64,000 nucleotides of DNA from Rhizobacter sp. SG703 (lineage in GTDB: Bacteria; Pseudomonadota; Gammaproteobacteria; Burkholderiales; Burkholderiaceae_C): assembly GCF_012275445.1 (NCBI RefSeq), contig NZ_JAAZQK010000008.1, forward strand, positions 186,001-250,000. Reading direction: 5' to 3'. Positions 57,599 through 64,000 of this stretch are shown here, piece by piece (the stretch's first letter is position 1; every line of letters begins with the position of its first letter). The notes below the pieces were generated by a model, which was not told the DNA's origin, did no database searches, and saw nothing but the letters and a program-made list of their open reading frames with translations. Position numbers and translations under genes: made by a program.

Positions 57599-58197
57599 GT
57601 GTTTTCCTGTTCGCCCAGCAATTGCAGATCGACCGCGTCGCACAGGCAGTGCAGCGCGAGGATGTGGACTTCCTGGATGCGTGCGGTGCGTTCGTGCGGC
57701 ACGCAGATGTGGACGTCGGTTTCGGTGAGTTCGGCCACCATCTTGCCGCCGCCGCGGCCGGTGAGGGCCACCACGGTCATCTCCTTCGCGTGGGCCGCTT
57801 CGACGGCCGCCAGCACGTTGGCGGAGTTGCCGCTGGTGGTGATCGCGATCAGCACGTCGCCGGGGGCGCCGAGCGCCTGCACCTGCTTCGAGAAGATCGC
57901 GTTGAAATCGTAGTCGTTGCCGATCGCAGTGAGGATCGACGTGTCGGTGGTCAGCGCGATCGCCGCGAGCCCCGGGCGTTCGCGCTCGAAGCGGCCGACG
58001 AACTCGGCGGCGAAGTGCTGGGCGTCGCTGGCGGACCCGCCGTTGCCGCATGCGAGCACCTTGCCGCCGGCCGTGATGCTGCCGACGACGGCACTGACGG
58101 CATCGGCGATCGGACGGGAGAGGATTTCAGCGGCCGCGTACTTCAGGTCGGCGCTGTCGAAGAACTGTTGCTGGATTCGTTGTTCGAGCATGGGCAT
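57595..58197 (-). CDS. diaA: SIS-domain protein, DiaA-like (replication initiation) rather than GmhA
   Basis: A 200-residue SIS protein with VLACGNGGSASDAQHFAAEF and ITTSGNSANVLAAVEAAH. By sequence alone it could be phosphoheptose isomerase GmhA, but synteny with dolP, yraN and rsmI strongly favours DiaA, the DnaA-binding initiator-associating factor. ATG 58197 (MPMLEQRIQQQF) is preferred. It overlaps dolP by four bases, indicating coupled translation. Confidence 0.85.
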   Translation of the reverse strand: MPMLEQRIQQQFFDSADLKYAAAEILSRPIADAVSAVVGSITAGGKVLACGNGGSASDAQHFAAEFVGRFERERPGLAAIALTTDTSILTAIGNDYDFNAIFSKQVQALGAPGDVLIAITTSGNSANVLAAVEAAHAKEMTVVALTGRGGGKMVAELTETDVHICVPHERTARIQEVHILALHCLCDAVDLQLLGEQENT

Positions 58198-58250
58198 GGA
58201 TGATATGACACGGGTGCACCAGCTTGGTTCCGAGGGGTGTGACCGCCCGC

Positions 58251-58622
58251 TCAATCCGCGTCGAAGGCGGCACGCAGCCAGTCGAGTTGCTCGCCGTCGA
58301 TCGCCACGACGTCGAAGCGGCACGGGGGCAGCGTCGGGTACGCGCGCAGGAAATGATGCGCCGCGAAGATGACACGACGCTGCTTGGCGGCGCCGACGCT
58401 CGCGGCCGCGCCGCCGTGGCCGAGCCGGGCGCGGGCGCGCACCTCCACGAACACCAGCGTGCCGTCGCGATCGCGCAGGATCAGGTCGACTTCACCGCCC
58501 CGCGCGCGCGGGCCGGCCGCGACCCGATAATTGCGCCGCACCAGCACGAGGCCGTGGCGCAGCAGGTGCGCGAGCGCACGCGCCTCGCCGTCGTCTCCCA
58601 CCTCCTTCGTCGTCTGGACCAT
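58251..58622 (-). CDS. yraN: YraN family (UPF0102) nuclease-like protein
   Basis: A 123-residue protein with the endonuclease-like fold typical of UPF0102: EARALAHLLRHGLVLVRRNY, then GGEVDLILRDRDGTLVFVEV, where Glu, Asp and the E-x-R of FVEVRARA form a restriction-enzyme-like acidic site. Function in the cell is not established. The start ATG is head to head with the GTG of rsmI, one base apart. Confidence 0.92.
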   Translation of the reverse strand: MVQTTKEVGDDGEARALAHLLRHGLVLVRRNYRVAAGPRARGGEVDLILRDRDGTLVFVEVRARARLGHGGAAASVGAAKQRRVIFAAHHFLRAYPTLPPCRFDVVAIDGEQLDWLRAAFDAD

Positions 58623-58623
58623 C

Positions 58624-59544
58624 GTGACCCTGGATTCATCGTTGTTGCTGAAGGCTGCCGAGGCCGCGGCCGGCGGGCAGCAGTATCCCGCCGGCGCGCT
58701 GTATGTCGTCGCGACGCCGATCGGCAACCTGGCCGACATCACGTTGCGCGCGGTTCACGTGCTGTCGCTGGTCGACGCAGTGGCCTGCGAGGACACCCGG
58801 CACAGCGCGCAGCTGATGCGCCACCTGGGGCTCGACAAGCCGCTGCTGGCGGTGCACGAGCACAACGAGCGCGAAGCGGCGCAGGCGGTGCTGGCGCGGT
58901 TGGGGCGGGGTGAGCGGGTCGCGTATGTGAGCGATGCGGGGACGCCGGCGGTGAGCGATCCGGGGGCGGTGCTGGTCGCGGCCGCGCAGGCGGCGGGGTG
59001 CCGGTGCGTGCCGGTGCCCGGTGTCAGCAGTGCGTTGGCGGCGTTGAGCGTGGCGGGGGACACGGTGGCGGGGGGCTTCGAGTTCATCGGGTTCCTTCCA
59101 GCGAAGGGCGGTGAGCGGCAGCGGGCGCTGTCTGCTGTGGCCGCACGTGCCACGGCACAGGTGTTGTTCGAAGCACCGCATCGCATCGAGGCGTTGGCCA
59201 CCGCGCTGGCCGATGCGTGCGGAGCGCGGCCGCTGACCGTGTGTCGCGAACTGACGAAACAGTTCGAGAGCGTCGCGACGATGCCGGCAGACCAGTTGCC
59301 GACGTGGTTGGCCGTGGACGCGAATCGTGTACGGGGCGAGTTCGCGCTCGTGCTGCACGGGCAGGCGTTGAGCCGCAGCGACGACGAGTCGCGCGCCACC
59401 ACGACGCTGCAGACCTTGATCGCGGAGTTGCCCCTCAAGCAGGCCGTGTCTCTGGCAGCCAGCCTGACGGGGCAACCCCGCAATGTGCTCTATGAGCATG
59501 CGTTGCGGCTCAAGCGCGACAGTGAGGATGCCAAGGGGCCATAG
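58624..59544 (+). CDS. rsmI: 16S rRNA C1402 ribose 2'-O-methyltransferase
   Basis: A 306-residue tetrapyrrole-methylase-fold enzyme. ALYVVATPIGNLADITLRAV is the RsmI signature, CEDTRHSAQLMRHLGL and VAYVSDAGTPAVSDPG bind SAM, and FEFIGFLPAKGGERQRAL is conserved. It methylates the ribose of C1402 in 16S rRNA. GTG 58624 is the only start that leaves the N-terminal strand intact; its ribosome-binding site would lie in the first codons of divergent yraN. Confidence 0.95.
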   Translation: MTLDSSLLLKAAEAAAGGQQYPAGALYVVATPIGNLADITLRAVHVLSLVDAVACEDTRHSAQLMRHLGLDKPLLAVHEHNEREAAQAVLARLGRGERVAYVSDAGTPAVSDPGAVLVAAAQAAGCRCVPVPGVSSALAALSVAGDTVAGGFEFIGFLPAKGGERQRALSAVAARATAQVLFEAPHRIEALATALADACGARPLTVCRELTKQFESVATMPADQLPTWLAVDANRVRGEFALVLHGQALSRSDDESRATTTLQTLIAELPLKQAVSLAASLTGQPRNVLYEHALRLKRDSEDAKGP

Positions 59545-59601
59545 ACGCTCCCCCTGGAGGGTCCCGCTCGTCCGCGGATTCTTCAATCTCGCCAGATGTC
59601 A

Positions 59602-60387
59602 CTATTGCTTGTGATGCCTGTCCTGCCGTTGCAGTGACTTGACGATGTCGCTGATGTCGGAGGACGCGTTTGAGCCTTCCGCCTCGGTTTCCTGAGCGCC
59701 CAGCTGGCGTTCAGAATGTTGGCCGAGGATCGAATCCGCTAAGACCTTGTCTCTCTTTTGCTGAAGCATTTTCAGAGCGCCCCTTTCAGCTTCGAACAGG
59801 CAATTGAGAGCATCAACCTTCGCCCGTTGGATGTCGAGTTTCTGATCCAGCCTTTCCAATTGCACACCCGAAGCGCTCTTCTGCATCTGCGCCAAGCCCG
59901 GGTAGCGAGGTAACCTTGGACTGGGCGCCTCTGATGGCAGGCGTGACATGTCAGGAAGGCGGCGCGAGATCGATGTCGGGGCTGTCTCCCTTGCACCATG
60001 GTGCGGTGTCGGAGTGAGCTGGGGTGACTGCGGAATACTCGATGAGGACTTGGTCTTCTTGTGCTTGCTGGGCAGGATCAAAGGTTGAACCCCAAGATTC
60101 GCCAAGATCTGCTTCTGGTATCCGATCTGATCCTGCGTCAGGTGTCTGGGGCTTAGTCCGCCCTTTTTCTTGTCCCACTTCCGTTGCTGCCTTTCACTCA
60201 AAGCCACAGAGGGAAAGACCCGCTCTTCGGGGTCGATTGCGGAAGACGCAAGGGTTTCTTGGGAGTTCTTGCGCTCCAGCCGGTGTCGCTCACTCACGCT
60301 CTGTCTGCGCTCCTCGTGCTTCGACTTTTCCGGCGAGATGCGCGGAGTCTTGTTGCCCGGAGACACTGTTTTGTCGGGGTTGCGCAA
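59602..60387 (-). CDS. low-GC Ser/Lys-rich predicted coiled-coil protein, unknown
   Basis: A 261-residue protein, MRNPDKTVSPGNKTPRISPE at the start, rich in Ser, Lys, Arg, Gln and Pro, with a helical heptad region near residues 175-225 (RLDQKLDIQRAKVDALNCLF). No signal peptide, membrane segment or known domain. Local GC is clearly low for this chromosome; one 60-base line inside it has only 29 G+C. The start is a TTG chosen because GAGAGGAGA lies six bases upstream. Together with the similar-style gene at 62089-63873 it flanks tldD. Composition and N-terminal Ser/Pro/Lys bias resemble secreted effectors, but this is inference. Confidence 0.6.
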   Translation of the reverse strand: MRNPDKTVSPGNKTPRISPEKSKHEERRQSVSERHRLERKNSQETLASSAIDPEERVFPSVALSERQQRKWDKKKGGLSPRHLTQDQIGYQKQILANLGVQPLILPSKHKKTKSSSSIPQSPQLTPTPHHGARETAPTSISRRLPDMSRLPSEAPSPRLPRYPGLAQMQKSASGVQLERLDQKLDIQRAKVDALNCLFEAERGALKMLQQKRDKVLADSILGQHSERQLGAQETEAEGSNASSDISDIVKSLQRQDRHHKQ

Positions 60388-60563
60388 GGAGAATCTCCTC
60401 TCGTTCTGTGGGTGGGTGTCGGCCGTCAAGCGCCGACGTGGCTGAGACCTTCCCTGAGTAACAGCACAAGATGAACGGTTCCGCCTGTGCCCGGACAATT
60501 GATTCCCTGCCGCCCCGTCGGCCGCCCAAAGACCGTCTCGACAACACCTCCATCGTCCGCTCC

Positions 60564-60569
60564 TAAAAT
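60564..60569 (+). promoter_or_regulatory. possible -10 element for tldD
   Basis: TAAAAT in a CTCCTAAAAT context lies 28 bases before the tldD ATG, and an AGGAG site lies between them. No good -35 at ideal spacing was found. Confidence 0.4.
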
Positions 60570-60597
60570 GCCCCACCACCCCACAGGAGCCGCCGCC

Positions 60598-62073
60598 ATG
60601 ATCTCGCGCGAACCCACCCTCGAACGACTGGCCGTCGCCCGCTCGCTGCTGCTCGAACCCTTCGGCCTGACCGATGCCACGCTGTCCCAGGCCCTGCAGG
60701 CCATCGCGACGCACCGCATCGATGACGCCGACCTCTACTTCCAGTACACCCGCAGCGAAGGCTGGAGCCTCGAGGAAGGCATCGTGAAGAGCGGCAGCTT
60801 CGGCATCGACCAGGGCGTCGGCGTGCGCGCGGTGGCCGGCGAGAAGACCGCCTTCGCGTACTCCGACGACATCTCCGAGGCCGCGCTGCTCGATGCAGCC
60901 GCCACGGTGCGCACCATCGCCGCCGCCGGTCAGAGCCGCAGCGTGAAGATCGCCGGCACGCCGAAGATCGCCGGCAGCCGCGTGCTCTATGCGCCGATGG
61001 ACCCGATCGCCACGCTCGACAGCACGCAGAAGGTCGCGCTGCTGGAGCGCGTCGAGAAGCTCGCCCGCGCCAAGGACCCGCGCATCAAGCAGGTGATGGC
61101 CGGCATCGCCGCCGAGTACGACGTGGTGCTGGTCGCCCGCGCCGACGGCACGCTGGCCGCCGACGTGCGCCCGCTGGTGCGCTTGTCGGTCACCGTGATC
61201 GCCGAGCAGACCATCGCCGGCGAGGTGCGCCGCGAGGTCGGCTCCGGCGGCGGTGGCGGCCGCTTCGGGCTCGGCTACTTCCAGGACAACGTCATCGAGA
61301 GCTACGTCAACGATGCCGTCAAGGCGGCGCTGACCAACCTCGAATCGCGCCCGGCCAAGGCCGGCGAGATGAGCGTCGTGCTCGGCCCGGGCTGGCCCGG
61401 CGTGCTGCTGCACGAGGCCATCGGCCACGGGCTCGAAGGCGACTTCAACCGCAAGGGCTCCAGCGCGTTCAGCGGCCGCATCGGCCAGCGGGTCGCGGCC
61501 AAGGGCGTGACCGTGCTCGACGACGGCACGCTGCCGGACCGCCGCGGCTCGCTGAACGTCGACGACGAAGGCAACGCGACGCAGCGCAACGTGCTGATCG
61601 AGGACGGCATCCTGAAGGGCTACATCCAGGACTCGATGAACGCTCGCCTGATGGGCGTCGCGCCCACCGGCAACGGCCGCCGCGAGAGCTATGCCGCGGT
61701 GCCGATGCCGCGCATGACCAACACCTACATGCTGGGCGGCGACAAGACCAAGGAAGAGATCATCGCCGGGCTGAAGCGCGGGCTGTACGCCACCAACTTC
61801 GGCGGCGGCCAGGTCGACATCACCAGCGGCAAGTTCGTGTTCTCGGCGTCGGAAGCCTTCTGGGTCGAGAACGGCAAGATCCTGTACCCGGTGAAGGGCG
61901 CCACCATCATCGGCAACGGCCCCGACGCGCTGACCCGCGTCAGCATGATCGGCAACGACATGAAGCTCGACACCGGCGTCGGGGTGTGCGGCAAGGAAGG
62001 GCAGAGCGTGCCGGTGGGGGTGGGGCAGCCCACCTTGCGCATCGACAAGATGACGGTGGGTGGGACGGCCTGA
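60598..62073 (+). CDS. tldD: metalloprotease TldD
   Basis: A 491-residue zinc protease of the TldD/TldE heterodimer. HEAIGHGLEGDFN carries the HExxxH zinc site, preceded by VVLGPGWPGVLL; NARLMGVAPTGNGRRESYA and FGGGQVDITSGKFVFSASEA are conserved. TldD/E removes leader or unfolded peptides and is needed to mature some modified peptides such as microcin B17. CACAGGAGCC precedes ATG 60598. The partner gene tldE/pmbA is not in the window. It is flanked on both sides by low-GC coiled-coil genes. Confidence 0.96.
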   Translation: MISREPTLERLAVARSLLLEPFGLTDATLSQALQAIATHRIDDADLYFQYTRSEGWSLEEGIVKSGSFGIDQGVGVRAVAGEKTAFAYSDDISEAALLDAAATVRTIAAAGQSRSVKIAGTPKIAGSRVLYAPMDPIATLDSTQKVALLERVEKLARAKDPRIKQVMAGIAAEYDVVLVARADGTLAADVRPLVRLSVTVIAEQTIAGEVRREVGSGGGGGRFGLGYFQDNVIESYVNDAVKAALTNLESRPAKAGEMSVVLGPGWPGVLLHEAIGHGLEGDFNRKGSSAFSGRIGQRVAAKGVTVLDDGTLPDRRGSLNVDDEGNATQRNVLIEDGILKGYIQDSMNARLMGVAPTGNGRRESYAAVPMPRMTNTYMLGGDKTKEEIIAGLKRGLYATNFGGGQVDITSGKFVFSASEAFWVENGKILYPVKGATIIGNGPDALTRVSMIGNDMKLDTGVGVCGKEGQSVPVGVGQPTLRIDKMTVGGTA

Positions 62074-62088
62074 GCCATGCCTCGTGCG

Positions 62089-63873
62089 CTACATGTTCGA
62101 GGGGCTGTTCATGCCGAACACTTCGCCGGTGGGCTTTTGTGAACCGTCGACTTTCTGACGTGCCACCTCAGCCCTCCATTTCCTGACGGCGGTCTTTTCC
62201 TGTGCGGCATACAGTTTGAGCTGGCGGTACTTCGCAGAGTGCTCATCGAGCTTACGCGCTGCATTGCTCGACTGTGCTTCACTCACACCGGCTGTTCTGC
62301 CAAGCGGCCGTGCTGCGATCTGTTTCTTGTCGTCGACGTGAGGCTTCTGCCTGCCATGCTCGGGTTCCGACGTGGACGCCAGATCCCCGAGTTGCGCGAG
62401 CACGTCGTCCAGAGAAAATGACGCCTGCGTGAAGGTCGTTTCTTCGAACGCCCGTTTCTCGGCCCTTTCCACTGTCCCGTATTCGATCGATTCCGCGTCG
62501 GCATCCTGCACCTGACGGCTTGCTCGGCGTGCGAGTTCCGCTTGAAGCGCGGCGATTGTTTCCTGGCTTTTTGGGGCGCGGCCCTCGTTGACTTTCTGAA
62601 GAGTGGCCGCCTGGGCCTCCATTTCAGCCGCCTGCCTTTCGAGGCCCTGACTCTTGCTTCTTGCTGCCGCCGCCTTTTCCAGGCACTCCTGGATCGCTGC
62701 GTCCAGATTCTGATGACTTCCCTCGATGCGCTGCAGCTTCTCCAGTGCGTCTGCAATCTGCCGATCAGTCGCATCCGCCACCGAGTGCCGAAGATCGGCA
62801 ATGGCAGCGCTGACGACTTCCTTGCGAACCACGCCGAGCCGTGGCGTTGCAAGCTGGGTTGACTCCCTTGGGCTTCGAACGGAAGTTTGCCAGCCCTTCT
62901 GCCTGGAAGGCCCTCTCGGAGTCCCTCCCCATTCGCCGAACGTTGGCAGCGTGGCTCTCTTCTGCTCAGGAGGCAACGGCGGTACCGGCACGATGTGGGA
63001 GTCGTCCCTTTCCACAGGATTTGCGAACTTCACGGACGACAGATCAATGGTCTGTCGTTGGTCCTTGATCTTTTGGATGTCGCGATGACTCTTCTCTTTT
63101 GCGGGTCGGGCGTTGCTGCGAGGGCTGGTGGCGAAATGAGACTTCTTGGTCGAGTCCACTTTCTTCTCCTGATCGATGAGTCGTTGCAAGCTGTTTTGTT
63201 GATGCGTCACTGCGACCGCCAGACTCATCCCGACTGCCGATGATTCTTGATATCGCATCGCCTGAGTAACATCGCCTCCAACGACGTTCCGTTTCACCAC
63301 GTTTTCGAACGCAGGGGTTTTGGGAAGCGCGTCCAACTCCTTCGCAAGGCTCTCCGCCCGAGCTGCCGAGGCCTCGATGCGAGCCTCCAGCGCCTGCACG
63401 AATTCCTTTGCGGCCTGGAGTTCTTCCGTCAACACACGTGCGGCCTCAAGCTCCTCTTCGATCTTGCTTCGATAGGCCCGCAGCTGTTCCGCTCGTCCCC
63501 ACGATTCGATCCTTGCGCCGTGCTTCGATGCGAGGCTCTGCTGCAACGCCGCGCCTTGCTGCTGCAACTCCTTCAGCTGCAGCAGCAAGCCTTCGGCAGA
63601 GGCATCTTCATTGCGCGTCATCGCACCTTCGATCGCGAGCAACAGCGCTTCCTCGTCACGGCGCTGCCGCGTCAACAGCTCGTCGGATTGAGGTTCGGTC
63701 GTCGGTCGCCGTGGCGATTGCAGACCCAGCGAGACCAATGTGCTCTCCGCCCTCTGCTGCGTCATCCGAGGCGTGGCCTTCGTATCAGGCACCGTGCTTC
63801 TCGCATCGGGGGTGCGGGCACTCTTCAGTGACGCATGAGGCCTGCTGGTCTTGCTTGAGGGCTGGCTCTTCAT
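62089..63873 (-). CDS. low-GC predicted coiled-coil protein, unknown
   Basis: A 594-residue protein beginning MKSQPSSKTSRPHASLKSAR. Residues about 75-180 (QLKELQQQGAALQQSLASKH, ELEAARVLTEELQAAKEFVQ) and about 360-450 (ECLEKAAAARSKSQGLERQA) are strongly helical and probably coiled coil; between them is a Lys/Pro/Ser-rich linker. No signal peptide or membrane helix. GC is visibly below neighbours (33 of 60 in one sampled line). ATG 63873 follows AAAGGAA. It resembles the gene at 59602-60387 in composition and orientation, suggesting a related function. I cannot identify a family. Confidence 0.65.
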   Translation of the reverse strand: MKSQPSSKTSRPHASLKSARTPDARSTVPDTKATPRMTQQRAESTLVSLGLQSPRRPTTEPQSDELLTRQRRDEEALLLAIEGAMTRNEDASAEGLLLQLKELQQQGAALQQSLASKHGARIESWGRAEQLRAYRSKIEEELEAARVLTEELQAAKEFVQALEARIEASAARAESLAKELDALPKTPAFENVVKRNVVGGDVTQAMRYQESSAVGMSLAVAVTHQQNSLQRLIDQEKKVDSTKKSHFATSPRSNARPAKEKSHRDIQKIKDQRQTIDLSSVKFANPVERDDSHIVPVPPLPPEQKRATLPTFGEWGGTPRGPSRQKGWQTSVRSPRESTQLATPRLGVVRKEVVSAAIADLRHSVADATDRQIADALEKLQRIEGSHQNLDAAIQECLEKAAAARSKSQGLERQAAEMEAQAATLQKVNEGRAPKSQETIAALQAELARRASRQVQDADAESIEYGTVERAEKRAFEETTFTQASFSLDDVLAQLGDLASTSEPEHGRQKPHVDDKKQIAARPLGRTAGVSEAQSSNAARKLDEHSAKYRQLKLYAAQEKTAVRKWRAEVARQKVDGSQKPTGEVFGMNSPSNM

Positions 63874-63970
63874 GGTCAGGTTCCTTTCCGGGGTGTCGCT
63901 GCAGCCAGGCGTCGATCCGCCTGCCCGCATTGGTAACGACACCGCCCGCGCGGTTCCCCTGCTGCCCCGC

Positions 63971-64000
63971 TTACACCACCCGCACGCTCAACACCGGCAA
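63971..64000 (-). CDS. possible C-terminal tail of a gene continuing beyond the window
   Basis: The last 30 bases, read on the minus strand, give LPVLSVRVV followed by TAA. The ending resembles the PVL-x-VR tail of universal stress proteins, but nine residues are too few for a call. Confidence 0.2.
   Translation of the reverse strand: MPVLSVRVV

Noticed and set aside
57595-58197. SIS protein as phosphoheptose isomerase GmhA
   Set aside because: Motifs do not separate GmhA from DiaA, but the dolP-diaA-yraN-rsmI synteny favours DiaA and no heptose genes are nearby.

Overview
The window is a stretch of high-GC bacterial chromosome with tightly packed genes. It most likely comes from a betaproteobacterium of the order Burkholderiales, in the Rubrivivax-Leptothrix-Roseateles neighbourhood. 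This is inferred from gene content: a trimeric beta-type porin, the cytochrome b561-YceI-YceI set, URC-type uracil catabolism genes, a LivFGHMK-type transporter, retraction ATPases PilT/PilU, and long polysaccharidases with Ala-Pro linkers. No rRNA, tRNA, CRISPR array, transposase or integrase was seen.

Left part (1-16000). A DUF885-type metallopeptidase fragment is followed by a VapBC-like toxin-antitoxin pair, small conserved proteins and infA. Next comes a minus-strand polysaccharide-degradation locus. Its first gene is a very large chitinase with two separate GH18 domains, followed by a GH46 chitosanase with two ricin-type lectin domains, a lyase-like lipoprotein and a LacI-type regulator. 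A good LacI-family operator palindrome lies upstream of the chitinase. Beyond it are two uracil-catabolism genes (URC1/URC4 type) and an unusual lipoprotein that joins a NodB-like polysaccharide deacetylase, a caspase-like protease with an intact His/Cys dyad, an EF-hand-like loop and TPRs.

Middle (16000-36900). purB is followed by a eukaryote-like leucine-rich-repeat protein. Then come a GST/LysR divergent pair, pyrF and a four-PAS hybrid histidine kinase. A two-subunit molybdenum hydroxylase (iorAB type) converges on the kinase, and an inverted repeat there carries the stop codons of both genes. A porin, a YpfH-like esterase, a Tsx-like channel with a GntR-type operator, an M14 carboxypeptidase, an RlmN/Cfr-like radical SAM enzyme and a 1060-residue exported protein of unknown function complete this part.

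Right part (36900-64000). Stand-alone ilvB is divergent from an Lrp-type gene. A complete branched-chain-type ABC importer operon is headed by an IclR regulator. Cytochrome b561 and two YceI proteins, a chemoreceptor, PutA with a divergent Lrp-type regulator, and YggS divergent from pilT follow. A cNMP-binding-domain gene lies between pilT and pilU. An NAD-binding hydroxyacid dehydrogenase is followed by the dolP-diaA-yraN-rsmI cluster. The window ends with tldD sandwiched between two Ser/Lys/Glu-rich, predicted coiled-coil genes of visibly lower GC that match no family I know.

The most unusual items are the deacetylase-caspase fusion, the double-GH18 chitinase operon, the LRR protein with an F-box-like C-terminus, and the low-GC coiled-coil pair around tldD. 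The last two look like candidates for secreted effectors, but that is inference only.
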